Source: an uncultured Desulfuromonadales bacterium
GTDB taxonomy: Bacteria; Desulfobacterota; Desulfuromonadia; Geobacterales; CAIOGM01
Assembly (NCBI GenBank): GCA_903929485.1
Contig: CAIYUY010000011.1
Coordinates: forward strand, 1 to 34,456
Reading direction: 5' to 3'
DNA: 34,456 bases
Part shown: positions 8,401 to 18,037 of the stretch, piece after piece
Layout of the letters: the number at the start of each line of letters is the position of its first letter
Position numbering within the stretch: the stretch's first letter is position 1
Notes under the pieces: model-generated
What the model saw: the letters and a program-made list of their open reading frames with translations, nothing else
Told to the model about the DNA's origin: nothing
The model's database searches: none
Position numbers and translations under genes: made by a program

Positions 8401-9208
8401 TAGTTATTGAAGGTGCGAAAGGAATTTTTGTTACGTCCACTCCACCAACAGTGCCACTCACCAACTCAGCCCATGCGCCGGTATCCGGACTAACAAGCTT
8501 CTTAATAATACCGACTCCGGGAGCAAGGATAGCGGACATGTACGTAGCGCTTACCGTGCCTTGGTTGGGAATTGTCGCAACCTCCCCAACGGTAACTGAT
8601 CTGCAGTTGGTAAAAGTTCCTGCCGGAACCGTCACCGTGCCGGCCATTCCAACAGTCACCGTAAATGTTGCGGGGTACGTTCCGGCATACCTTTGCGTAA
8701 CTGTGGTCTGCGTAGTTATCGTACCTCCATTAGCCACTACGCTTTCATTCAGCAAATTTATAGCCGGACTAAAGCTGATAGTGATCCAACCTGACTTTCC
8801 GGATATGACCTGAATCTTCTCAGATCCGGTCTGGTGGATCTCATAACCGGACCCGTCAACTGACGTCGATGAAATCATATATTGATTAACGCCATAATAA
8901 CTAACCGAGATGCCAAGGGTATTTGTCCCATAGGCATAGTTTGTACTGTCTCCGTCATTGAGCGGCCAATAGGCATCAAGTGCACTTCCAGCCGTCGCAT
9001 TTGAAACAACACAAAATGCCGCAAACAGAGTGAACAGACATAACGACAATAAAGCACCATGTTTTCTATGGGTTAACGTGGCATTGACTGCATGGCGTTC
9101 GGCGGCAAAGCTCAATTTATAATTTACTGACATATGGCTCGTACCGATTGAACTCGAAGTTACACCTAGCTGACTTCCTGCCTGAGGATTATCTCTGGGA
9201 ATTTGCAT
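5405..9208 (-). CDS. Large secreted protein with putative-Ig (He_PIG-like) domain, BNR/sortilin-like beta-propeller repeats and shared C-terminal module
   Basis: 1267-aa ORF; hydrophobic signal region; He_PIG-like PFAPSITTTTPLTTGTVGTLYTQSLTA...; 14 copies of IDPxxSQTIYAGT..GGVFKSxxGGxSW; C-terminal LSLTLSGTGSGSVNSTPTG...GGYNADFSGQSG. True start may be downstream of 9208. Confidence 0.85.
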   Translation of the reverse strand: MQIPRDNPQAGSQLGVTSSSIGTSHMSVNYKLSFAAERHAVNATLTHRKHGALLSLCLFTLFAAFCVVSNATAGSALDAYWPLNDGDSTNYAYGTNTLGISVSYYGVNQYMISSTSVDGSGYEIHQTGSEKIQVISGKSGWITISFSPAINLLNESVVANGGTITTQTTVTQRYAGTYPATFTVTVGMAGTVTVPAGTFTNCRSVTVGEVATIPNQGTVSATYMSAILAPGVGIIKKLVSPDTGAWAELVSGTVGGVDVTKIPFAPSITTTTPLTTGTVGTLYTQSLTANYGVKPYTWTITSGNLPAGLDLSSSGVINGTPTTATTANFTVQVKGSNGLSSTKVFSLTIVSAEINGVCGQANGQSLVSSPTTNFCSVGAPSLVTGSGPWNWSCSGSNGGSNAICSANLAKAIWQQTSGPEGGYIGVVAIDPNNSQTIYAGIGNGGGVYKSNNGGISWNAVMTNAYVQSLTIDRNDSQVIYAGGGTDVYKSVNGGGSWITKSSGLNYAYVQSLAIDPNNSRNVFAGTDGGMFKSTNSGDSWTVINSGLVYTNVQTLAINSSNSNVIYAGTSEGGVFKSSDGGSSWSVTNNGLTGTNVQSLVINPGNSQIIYAGTSPGGVFKSTDSGSSWSAVNSGMTNTNILALAIDPSNGQTIYAGTWSKVYKSIDGAGSWTGVDGALPMTWVYSLAIDRSNNQNIYAGTGGWLFKSTSGGDSWTVMNKGVVGTYIRSISIDVNNSQTIYAGTFGSGLAKSSDGGSSWSLAGSGLTRPDILSIVVDPSSSQTVYAALSGDAVYKSNNGGVSWSALNGELTYKYVQTLVIDRTNSQTVYAGTLGDGLYKSINGGSSWSTINSGLTNTDIQAVAIDPYSNQTIYAGTQGGLFKSTNGGGTWSAANNGLSGMAVMSLLIDPSNSRIIYAGTWTGGMFKSLNGGDSWNAINSGIVGGGFVALAIDPNSNQTIYAGSMGRGVYLTVNGGASWRTVNTGLTNLSVETLTIDPNSSQTVYAGTSSGGVFKMVPAVSISGSVIQNGTGLSSIILSGAICTVSNAAGSYTCTVTAGWSGTITPTLAGYAFNPVSRSYNNITSDQTEQDYSALLQYRNLSLTLSGTGSGSVNSTPTGPIACTWPPQEGACSTTKPVTTSLTLTAIPGNNSSFSGWGGACTNATGDCTVAMTADKSVTATFTAAPKAKIGSTGYATLFDAFTAVANDTEILLLGADFPESLIMDKGFTILLKGGYNADFSGQSGNPTTIQSPLTVKAGALKVNGIRVK
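6165..7950 (-). repeat. Internal tandem BNR/Asp-box-like repeats (14 motifs, ~42-43 codons each)
   Basis: IDPNNSQTIYAG, IDRNDSQVIYAG, IDPNNSRNVFAG, INSSNSNVIYAG ... IDPNSSQTVYAG, counted in the translation. Confidence 0.85.
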
Positions 9209-9350
9209 GAAATCTCCTTTGTTTATCTTGAACGGTAAAATATCCGGACAAAATCAATCAGATTTGCTGACATACCGTAATAAATCACCCCTCTGCCGAC
9301 ATCGGAGTATTTATAACCTTAGTCCATAACACTCCGCTTACCCTTTTTTC

Positions 9351-12300
9351 TCACTTGATCACCACTCGATCGATTACCACACTCCCTTTCACCACTATCA
9401 ACTTCCCCTGAATAATCGTACTGCCGGTCTGGGACGAATAGTCGGCGTTGTAGCCCCCTTTCAAGGTAAAGGGGATGGCCTTGTTAATGGTGACCTCACC
9501 GGCCAGCGAGGTGGCCTGGGTCTTAATAATCGAACCGGAGACCGCTGCCTTGTAGGCGTCACCTATCGCCGGGTAATAGACGTCACCCAGCAGGACCGGA
9601 GGATGTTGGTTAAAGCCGGCATTCATGTACTGGTAACCGGACATGGTGATGGTGCAGTCACCTTTGCCGGTACAGGGTACAGAGTGCAAGCCAAGGTTCC
9701 AGCCGTCAAAGATCGATAAGAATGATGGTGTCGCCATCAGTTTAATTTGAGTGCCGAGGGGTTGGGTTGTCGAACAGGTTCCTGTCTGTGGCGAATAGAG
9801 GCAGTGAATGAACCCGGACGGATCGCTGTTGATCACGCCGCTGCCGCTGCCGGAGATAATGAGGCTGAGAGTAGCCAGGTCGAGGATGGTGACGCTCTTG
9901 TCGGCGGTTACGGTGACACCTCCGGCGGTATAGCTCGCCGAGACGGTTATGGTCTGGTTGGCGCCGGGTACCGCCAGTGTCTGCAAGATCCCGGCAGTGG
10001 TGATCCCGGCATAGGTTGTCGGGGTGACGCTCCAGAGAGGGGGTACGGATGTGATCGTCCCGTCACTCCAGGTTACTGTGGCGGTATAGGCGCCGGAACT
10101 CCCCTCGTTCAGGGTATCCGGGCCGGATATGGTTAGTTTGGTCGGAGCTATGGCCGTGGTAAAGGTGGCATCGTCGCCGAGCCATCTCCCCAGGCTGTTG
10201 ACGCCGGTGATCCGGTAATGATAGGTCGTCCCCGGTTGCAGGCCGGTGAGGTTCGCGGTGACGGACTGAACCGAGACGCCGGTGACGGACGACGGAATAG
10301 CATTAACCGTAGTTCCATACGCGGTGGCCAGACCGTACTCGAACTTCACTGTCGTGGGGTAGTTGTTGGGGCTTACCGAGCCGGTGAGAGTGGCGGTGGT
10401 GGCGCCGATGCCGGTGGCCGTACCAGTGGCGACGATGGGGAGTGGCGCGGTCCAGATAGTGATGAGTGCCTGTTTGGCCGGGTCTTTTACTGAATTGGGG
10501 TCGTGCGGGTCAACCTGGTCGGTGGTGATAGCCGGTTGGCCGTCAAAGACGATTGAGGCGACATTGCGGACTTCCGTGCCGGTAGTCAGACCAGTCTTCT
10601 CCCGGATGATATAGCTGACATGTCCCTGGCCCCGGCCGGTTGATTTGTTCGGATCCGGATCTTCTTGCGGCGGCAGGAAGCCGATAGAAACCGCTGGTGG
10701 CAGGCCGGTGACCGGGTCCAAAGACTGGAACATAGCATAGACTTCGCCCGTGGTCAGGCGGATACCCGCCTCAATCTGGACATCGAAGGTGACATTGTTG
10801 TAGGTCATCTTCTCCGTTTTAGTAAAGTGCTGTGTATTGGGCGGCACGGAGATGAAATGATCGCCGAAAGCTATCTCGGTCAACTGGAACGTGGACAGGT
10901 CGAACTTGTTCGCGTCCAGCATATTTTTAACCGTCACATTCTGCGCCGGTGCCGTAGCGGTTGAGGCGTTCTCGAAATTGATCCGGTAAGGGAGCAATTC
11001 CGACGTTCCCACGAAATTCTGCGGGCCATAGCCGGAAGGGCCGAGGAGTGAGTTGGGGTCGGAAGAGCCGGAGGAGCCGGAGGAACCTCCACCGCCGCCA
11101 CCGCATTGGTCAGAGCCTCCTGACGTTGAAGCTGCGGCTAGCACCACCCCCGTTGCTGCTGCACTTGGATTGCCAGACCGAAGCTGACAGGTGGGGCTTG
11201 GAGGGAGGGGAGGATGCTTCTTGGCATTACAAGCGTCTTTCCATGACGTTGGCGTACTTGGTGATACACTGTTACACAAAGGGCTATTCTGGTATGCTTC
11301 ATCTTCCAGACAAGGATCTGGTGGTAATTTGGTCCTAGAATCTGGCATTCTCCCTTCTCGGCATTGCTGCGCATGAACATTTTCATGCTTGAGAAAACAT
11401 GCCTGATCTTCTTTGCTGAGCTTTGGCCAAGTGGTTGGATTTTCGCATATTACAGGTTCACGATTAAAACATAGCGTTGCTGCTGGTCCATTAGGGTTCC
11501 AAGCTATTCGACCACACTCTAGGTTCTTATCAACATAGAGCCCAGATGGATCAATCGAGTTTGTCGGTGCATTTCCAACATATAAATATAGATTAGGTAT
11601 CCCACTTACAACTCCTATCGGATCCAGAGATATAAAACGTCCCGTAAAAGAGTCATAATAACGAGCACGCATGTTGAGTAGTCCACCAAACTCTAGACGA
11701 ACCCCCTGTTCACCAACAAACTGTTCTTGGAGCGATATCGCCTCTGATGCGAACCCCGGTTCACCAAATGGCAAATTAAGATAGCGGTTGGTCGCCCCTG
11801 CCGTTTGGGACAATTCGCTGGTATTTCCCATGACATCAAATGTTAAATATTCGATCTCCTGGTCAGTAATTTTCTTCGCAATCATGCCACTACCATGAAT
11901 GAACCAACATGCATTGCCGTTACTTTTCAACGATTCGCTCACCAGATTGCCCAATCCCATCGGGTCAATGAGATACTCCTTGAGGACACCAGTGGCATTG
12001 GTACGAACACGATTTCCTACCCCATCGTAATAATTGTCCCAAGTTCCTTCCGTACCGGTAATCCGTACAAGACTATTGTCATTCGACCAGTCAAACGTCG
12101 TTGTTCCACCTGATGCAATCTTTTTTATAAGATTTCCATCAGCATCATACTGGAATGACGTACCGCCAATCTTTGTGTATTGGTTCAGGTTGTTGACCGT
12201 ATAGGCGGTATCGACCCCGTTATCACGAACATTGAGGCGGTTGCCAAGAGGATCGTAGGTGTACTCCACCCTACGGCCGTCAGGCGCTATCCAGCCAATG

Positions 12301-15300
12301 ATCTGCCCGGTGTCATCGTAGATGTATTGCCAGATTCCGGACATTGAAACGCGAGGGTCTCCCGCACCGTAGGTGGTAGTCATGGTGTCGCGGCGGCCTC
12401 GACTGTCATAGGTGTAGACGAATTTCGACAGAACACTGCTGTTGGGATTGAGGTTGGCCAGTTCCAGCACTTGACCGACGTTGTCGTAGGTGTAGATAGT
12501 GTGGACGCCGTTGCCAAGGGTCTTGCCCAGTTTCCTCCCGGCAACGTCGTAGGCGTATCGGACCAGCTCCGTGCCGGTCGCGTCTTTTAGCGATGCAAGC
12601 CGGCCCCGACTGTCGTAGGAGTATTCCGTGCGATGGCCGAGTTGGTCGGTCATGCTGGCCCGGCGGCCCGCACTGTCATAGGTGTAGTGCAGGTAGCGGT
12701 TACCTGGATAGGTGATCTGCATCAGGCGGCCGTCCGGGTAGTACTGCTGAGTCGTTGTACCGAGGGGGTCGGTATAGCTGGTCATATTTCCATGGGTATC
12801 GTAGGTGAAAGCATGCTCCGTTCCATCGGGATATTTCCGGGAGAGTACCCGGCCTGACGCATCAGGAGTATAGTTAATGGTCTGCCACCGGCGGTTTGTC
12901 CAGGAGCGGCGATTGCCGGCACTGTCGTAGGACCAACCCTCTCTGCTGCCGTCAGCATAGATGGTGGAGATAAGATTGCCATTAGTGTCATAGGCATAGC
13001 GAGTGACATTACCCTTAGCGTCAGTCACGGTAGCCAGGCGGTTGAGCGAGGTGTAGCTATAGCGGGTGGTGTAGCCGAGGGCGTCAGTTTCGCTGGTCTT
13101 GTTGCCTTGGGTGTCATAGGTGTAGGCCCGGAAGCGACCCGCCGGGTCCGTACTCTGGATGACCCTGCCGTCGGCGTCGTAGCTATTGGAGGTGACATTC
13201 CCCAATGGCCCCACAGTACGGGCGACTTGTCCCTTATTGTTAAGGTAGTACTGAATGACGTTGCCCAAGACGTCGGTTACTATGATCCTACCGACGTTGT
13301 CGTAGGTGTATGTGGTGCATGCCGTCGAATCGCAGTTTTTAAGGAGGCGGCCATTCACGTCGTAGAGGTAGCTGCTCTGGGTGCCGTCAGGTAGGGTGAT
13401 ATTGGTCAGGGCATGGAGATCGGGCACAACCGCGCCGTCGCCATAGCCGTAGGTGGTTGTCTTGTTACTGTAGTCGGTGGCAGTAAGAAGGTGTTCCCCC
13501 ACAGCATCATAGGTGAAGGTGGTCTTGCGGCCCACGGAATCGGTGATGGTCTCTATCCGCGTTCCCTTGTAGGTGAAATTTAGGTACGGCCCGCTGGAGT
13601 GGGCCAGTCGGGTCAATTGGCCGCTAGTCCACGTGCAGGTGATCCGGTTAGCATAGGTATCCTGCACATAATCAAGGTTGCCGTCCGACCGGAAGACATA
13701 GACTGTGCCGCCCCCTTCGGTAAGTGAGAACCCGCCGCCGCTAAGGGGAGTGAGTACGCCGATGTCGCCGACTCCGGCAAAGTAGTGGCTTGCATCACGG
13801 CTGTCCGGCTGAAAGACACGACGGGAACCGTTGGGGCCAATGATCGTCACGGTGCCGTCGCTGGCCTTGGACAGGGTGTAATCCCAGTTATCGGACCACC
13901 CTCGCCCCAAACGACCTAAAGCATAGCGGGAGGGGATATCCGAGCCGAAGCTCCGGGTGAAGGAGAGCGACAATCCCGGAGCCTGCACCTGACCGTCCAT
14001 GCCGCTTGCCAGGGTGCTGCTGAGGTTCAATCCCCGAGCCTGCATGATCTCGAAGGCCAGCAGGTCGCTGACATCGGTCACGGTCTGCCCCAGTTTGGCC
14101 AGATAGTGGGCATTATCGTTGAGCATGGTGACATAATTGCCCCATGTTGTGCCGGTCTGGGCTTGGAGATTGGCAAAGACCGGAACCCATGCCTCGCTGG
14201 AGATGCTGGGTGGTCTCATGAAATCCTGGAGCGACGGCCAGTCGATGAGCTTGGTGTTGTCGGCGGTTAGAACGCTCAAGTCAAAGATGATGGGGGGATA
14301 ACTTGGTATTAACCACGGCAGTTGCCAACCGGCATAGTAGACTGGCACCCGGCCTGATTCGCCAGGTTGCAGAAGGCCGGGAGTAGCGCCATTGGCAAGG
14401 AACTGCACCGAGTTGGCAAATCCAACCGGCATGGCCGAGGTCCAGAACCCTTGGTACATGCGAGAATAGTCAAGGGTAAGAATGGCGGCGCGTCGACCGG
14501 TCTGGATGCCGGAGACTTCCAGCAACGGCGCCGGCATGGCCGCATCGCCGGTGTTTTCGTACTCCACCCAGATAGTGGCGATACCGTGATAGCCTACCGT
14601 CTGTGGAACAATGATCTTGGTCTTCAGGTTCGGGGTGCCACCAGCAAAAACGGTGAAGGGGAGTTCAGCGCTCTTTCCTTCGCTGGTGACGCGCAGGCTG
14701 TAGTCGCCAACAGGAATCGCTTGGAAGTTGAATTCCGCCATGATCTTGCTGGCGGAGACCACCGCCACATCATGGGCGGGGTAGGTGTTTGAACCGTTTA
14801 CGAGACTGACGGCGACATTCGGGGCAAAACCCGCGCCCGAAATATTCACCGTACCTGCAACGCTGTTGCCGATCCGGTTCGGGTCAAGGGATTCCAGAGC
14901 GACACCATAGGAGATATCCGCCTTGAGAAAATAATCCCCCGGCAGCGGCCCGGAATCGCTGTAGGCGAGTATGAACCAGTCACCGGCTCCAGCATTGGGG
15001 GCAAAGATTGACTGGCTGGCGCCGGAGGTCTTGAATTTGTAGTCATAGGTCCCCGGTGTCGGTAGTGCGCCCCGGCGGACATAGAGTTCGGTGATCCCCT
15101 GACCATCCTTGTCCGTCAGATCAAAGCGAAGATGGCCACCATTGGGAACATTCACCACGTAGTACTGGCTCTGGCGGTTGGCGGAGAAACTGCCGGTGAT
15201 GGCTGTACCCAAGGTGATGCGAATCGGCGCAAACGAAGAGAGGCTTACATCATCGACATACCACCCTGCTCCCACTGAACTGTCGCTGTTGGCCGTGTGC

Positions 15301-17273
15301 AGGAAGCCGATTCGGACCTTTTGCCCCTGATACGCAGTCAGGTCGATGGTCTGCTGTTTCCATGCTGTAGAAGTCCCGGTCGTGGCGGGTGTGGTCAGGG
15401 TCTGCCAGTCGGACCAGGCATTGCCGGAAAACTGGGAAATCTGAACTGAACCGGAATCACCGGTGCCGTACTGGTACCACTGCCAGAAGCGTAGCGTCAC
15501 CACATCGCCGGCATTTACCGCCGGGACTATGAACGACGGGCTGATGAGATGGCCGATGGAGTTGGCCGCATAGTTGCCGTCAAGGAGCGTGGCAGCAACA
15601 GAAGTGGGAGAGTGGGCGCGGCTGCCATTGACCACCGGCGGTCCGGTTGTGGGCACGCCGATCTGCCAGAGAGCATAATTATCCGTATCCCAATCTCCCC
15701 ACGATGCCTCAAAATCTTCTGGGTTGTTGAAACGATCAGGGCCGGAGAGTATCTCCACCTGGTCGATATACCAGCCCGGACCTACGCCTCCCCAAGTAGA
15801 AGAGTGGGATTCAAAGTAGAAACCCAACCGCACCGTCTGTCCGGCATATGCGCTCAGGTCCAGGGTCGTCCGTGTCCATTGACCACTGCTGTCTGCGGCA
15901 TACTGCGGTGATAGGGTTTTCCAGGTCACTCCGCTGTCGGCACTCACTTGGACCTGCCCAAAGTCAGCTGCACCGAAACTCCACCAGTGCCAAAACCGCA
16001 GCCGCGGATTCTGGTCCGCCGTCGGCACAGTGAACGCCGGACTGACCATCCGGGCTGACCGGTCATCCGGGTAGTTTCCCGCCAAAACCGTCGCCAGGCA
16101 GTTGTCGCCGCCATGCGCCGCGCCCGGCCCGGAAGTCGGCTTGCCGATTTGCCAGATATCGGGACTATCCGTCGTCCACCCGTCCATGCCGATTTCAAAG
16201 TCTTCTATTTGAGTGGGAAAGAATATAGGCTTTATGGTGAGCGTAACCGTGTCACTGGTGATCTCTCCGGCGGAATTAGTGATACGCACTGAGTAGGAGC
16301 CCGCCTTTTCGGCAATCAGGTTCGTCAGTTGCAGCCGATTGCCGGTTTGACCATCCATAGTCGAGTTGTTATTGAGCCACTGGTAGGTGGGACGGGGCGA
16401 TCCCATGGCGGCAACCCGGAAATCCGTCGACTCGCCGGGGTAGTGCGTTTCGCTGACCGGCTGCTGGAGGATGGTGGGAGAAGAATCAGCTCGATATGCT
16501 TTGCCAGAAGTACCAGCCCCATAAATTGCTGTGATTTCATCCACTGTCAGTGCGCGATTGTAGAGAGAAACTTCATCAATCAGACCTTGAAACTGATAAC
16601 CCCCGCCACTTCGCGCCCCGAATTGCAGTGCACTTGTACCGGCTCTTATTCCGCTAGCGCTGTATGCAGTTTCACCTTTAAGAACCCCGTTCAGGTAAAT
16701 TCTCAAATACCCCAGATTGCTATTTACCACCACCGCCACATGGTACCATTGACCGGTTATCACACTTCCTGCGGCCGTGCTTGCAACCGTCTGTCCGATA
16801 CCGACCCGATCTGATGAGGTGGAAGCGACGTGAAGAGAGCCATTGGCGTTGACAAAAAGAGAATATGAGCGTTCCGAGTTACCTGTTTGGGAGCTATCGG
16901 TTCCATTGCCTTTCCAAAAAACAGAGGCCCACGACGACGGCATGACCGATAGCTTGATCCAGCCTTCCACCGTCAACTCGCGGTCCGGTTGCAGAGCGGC
17001 GCTGTGAGGAATGGTCACATAATCATCCACCCCATCGAAACTGAACGCCTGCCCGACCTGTCCCGGCGCATAGGTCGCTCCATTCACGAGCGCACCATTG
17101 TTGCTGTTGCCGGAAACATCCAGAGCAAAGCCGTCTCCGGGCCACCACCCCACCAGTCCCGATGGCGGCGGCGCCGCGTCGACAGCTCCTGCAGTGCGAG
17201 GGGCTATAGCTTGAAAAAATGTGAAAAGAACAAGAGACGTAACGAGCACGACGGAGAGGAATAATCGTTTCAT
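9351..17273 (-). CDS. Giant secreted RHS/YD-repeat protein: LamG, Ig-like, duplicated MAM/CBM-like modules, PPC-like, RHS core, HExxH segment, Gly/Ser linker, FN3-like and C-terminal module
   Basis: ORF extends to 17402, but ATG at 17273 has RBS AGGAGAAAAGGC and signal peptide MKRLFLSVVLVTSLVLFTFFQAIA. RHS hallmark RYYDSFTGRFISLDPIGVVSGIPNLYLYVGNAPTNSIDPSGL; many YxYDxxGR repeats. Confidence 0.9.
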   Translation of the reverse strand: MKRLFLSVVLVTSLVLFTFFQAIAPRTAGAVDAAPPPSGLVGWWPGDGFALDVSGNSNNGALVNGATYAPGQVGQAFSFDGVDDYVTIPHSAALQPDRELTVEGWIKLSVMPSSWASVFWKGNGTDSSQTGNSERSYSLFVNANGSLHVASTSSDRVGIGQTVASTAAGSVITGQWYHVAVVVNSNLGYLRIYLNGVLKGETAYSASGIRAGTSALQFGARSGGGYQFQGLIDEVSLYNRALTVDEITAIYGAGTSGKAYRADSSPTILQQPVSETHYPGESTDFRVAAMGSPRPTYQWLNNNSTMDGQTGNRLQLTNLIAEKAGSYSVRITNSAGEITSDTVTLTIKPIFFPTQIEDFEIGMDGWTTDSPDIWQIGKPTSGPGAAHGGDNCLATVLAGNYPDDRSARMVSPAFTVPTADQNPRLRFWHWWSFGAADFGQVQVSADSGVTWKTLSPQYAADSSGQWTRTTLDLSAYAGQTVRLGFYFESHSSTWGGVGPGWYIDQVEILSGPDRFNNPEDFEASWGDWDTDNYALWQIGVPTTGPPVVNGSRAHSPTSVAATLLDGNYAANSIGHLISPSFIVPAVNAGDVVTLRFWQWYQYGTGDSGSVQISQFSGNAWSDWQTLTTPATTGTSTAWKQQTIDLTAYQGQKVRIGFLHTANSDSSVGAGWYVDDVSLSSFAPIRITLGTAITGSFSANRQSQYYVVNVPNGGHLRFDLTDKDGQGITELYVRRGALPTPGTYDYKFKTSGASQSIFAPNAGAGDWFILAYSDSGPLPGDYFLKADISYGVALESLDPNRIGNSVAGTVNISGAGFAPNVAVSLVNGSNTYPAHDVAVVSASKIMAEFNFQAIPVGDYSLRVTSEGKSAELPFTVFAGGTPNLKTKIIVPQTVGYHGIATIWVEYENTGDAAMPAPLLEVSGIQTGRRAAILTLDYSRMYQGFWTSAMPVGFANSVQFLANGATPGLLQPGESGRVPVYYAGWQLPWLIPSYPPIIFDLSVLTADNTKLIDWPSLQDFMRPPSISSEAWVPVFANLQAQTGTTWGNYVTMLNDNAHYLAKLGQTVTDVSDLLAFEIMQARGLNLSSTLASGMDGQVQAPGLSLSFTRSFGSDIPSRYALGRLGRGWSDNWDYTLSKASDGTVTIIGPNGSRRVFQPDSRDASHYFAGVGDIGVLTPLSGGGFSLTEGGGTVYVFRSDGNLDYVQDTYANRITCTWTSGQLTRLAHSSGPYLNFTYKGTRIETITDSVGRKTTFTYDAVGEHLLTATDYSNKTTTYGYGDGAVVPDLHALTNITLPDGTQSSYLYDVNGRLLKNCDSTACTTYTYDNVGRIIVTDVLGNVIQYYLNNKGQVARTVGPLGNVTSNSYDADGRVIQSTDPAGRFRAYTYDTQGNKTSETDALGYTTRYSYTSLNRLATVTDAKGNVTRYAYDTNGNLISTIYADGSREGWSYDSAGNRRSWTNRRWQTINYTPDASGRVLSRKYPDGTEHAFTYDTHGNMTSYTDPLGTTTQQYYPDGRLMQITYPGNRYLHYTYDSAGRRASMTDQLGHRTEYSYDSRGRLASLKDATGTELVRYAYDVAGRKLGKTLGNGVHTIYTYDNVGQVLELANLNPNSSVLSKFVYTYDSRGRRDTMTTTYGAGDPRVSMSGIWQYIYDDTGQIIGWIAPDGRRVEYTYDPLGNRLNVRDNGVDTAYTVNNLNQYTKIGGTSFQYDADGNLIKKIASGGTTTFDWSNDNSLVRITGTEGTWDNYYDGVGNRVRTNATGVLKEYLIDPMGLGNLVSESLKSNGNACWFIHGSGMIAKKITDQEIEYLTFDVMGNTSELSQTAGATNRYLNLPFGEPGFASEAISLQEQFVGEQGVRLEFGGLLNMRARYYDSFTGRFISLDPIGVVSGIPNLYLYVGNAPTNSIDPSGLYVDKNLECGRIAWNPNGPAATLCFNREPVICENPTTWPKLSKEDQACFLKHENVHAQQCREGRMPDSRTKLPPDPCLEDEAYQNSPLCNSVSPSTPTSWKDACNAKKHPPLPPSPTCQLRSGNPSAAATGVVLAAASTSGGSDQCGGGGGGSSGSSGSSDPNSLLGPSGYGPQNFVGTSELLPYRINFENASTATAPAQNVTVKNMLDANKFDLSTFQLTEIAFGDHFISVPPNTQHFTKTEKMTYNNVTFDVQIEAGIRLTTGEVYAMFQSLDPVTGLPPAVSIGFLPPQEDPDPNKSTGRGQGHVSYIIREKTGLTTGTEVRNVASIVFDGQPAITTDQVDPHDPNSVKDPAKQALITIWTAPLPIVATGTATGIGATTATLTGSVSPNNYPTTVKFEYGLATAYGTTVNAIPSSVTGVSVQSVTANLTGLQPGTTYHYRITGVNSLGRWLGDDATFTTAIAPTKLTISGPDTLNEGSSGAYTATVTWSDGTITSVPPLWSVTPTTYAGITTAGILQTLAVPGANQTITVSASYTAGGVTVTADKSVTILDLATLSLIISGSGSGVINSDPSGFIHCLYSPQTGTCSTTQPLGTQIKLMATPSFLSIFDGWNLGLHSVPCTGKGDCTITMSGYQYMNAGFNQHPPVLLGDVYYPAIGDAYKAAVSGSIIKTQATSLAGEVTINKAIPFTLKGGYNADYSSQTGSTIIQGKLIVVKGSVVIDRVVIK

Positions 17274-18037
17274 GCCTTTTCTCCTGAAAGAAAGTTGCCA
17301 GTTTCGAATTCTGAGTTTCGAATCTAAAAACGAAAACCTCTTTATGCGATTTTTGAACGCCACGGCATGCAGGAGGTTTAATCCTGTTGCTCTCGGCACC
17401 ACCGCCAGCCGGACTTGAAGCAGTCCTCGAACTTGAAGGCAGCAGCCAGATGATAATAGTAATATATATCTAATTTTTAATTGTTACATTTTTATCTTAA
17501 ACGTCAAGACGGAATGAAGTAAAAGCCATTCGCTGTAGGTCCATACCAGAACGTTAGCTAATAGCCTATTTCCGCGGACATCTTGTGAAGTCCCCTCCCC
17601 TACCCTTCCTTTGGCTGCCCAGGTCGCCGCCAATCCTGCTTTCGTTTGTACCGGGATCGGTTCTCATTCACCATACGACGGCTTCCAAAGCAAGTCAGGA
17701 AGAAAAGCATTGAGGAAAAACCTCTTTGCTCGTGCTATTTGAAGAATATTAAGTCACAGGAACCAAACGTTCAAGTTGCCAGATTTTAAACATTTTCAAA
17801 TCACTGGTGACAGAAAATATGCTCCATTCAGAGATCGGTTCCCGCACAAATTCAGCCTGGGCCGCGAATATGTCAATGAGATCCGCAGCATTCTGCTACC
17901 ATTAGCCCTTGCCCTAGCGATAGTGTCGGGACCCCGATCAAACACCTATCATACACATTGACTTATAGCTTTTGATAGCATACTATCACAATATCTTTGT
18001 ATCTAAAGGCAGTGTTCCGGCCAAAAGGAGGAGATTC

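Noticed and set aside
9747-17264. Many plus- and minus-strand ORFs of 60-160 aa inside the giant RHS gene
   Set aside because: Overlap a 2600+ aa ORF with clear domain content; GC-rich shadow ORFs.
17776-17961. 61-aa plus-strand ORF upstream of the recombinase
   Set aside because: No RBS, no recognisable motif; cannot be distinguished from chance or a degraded fragment.
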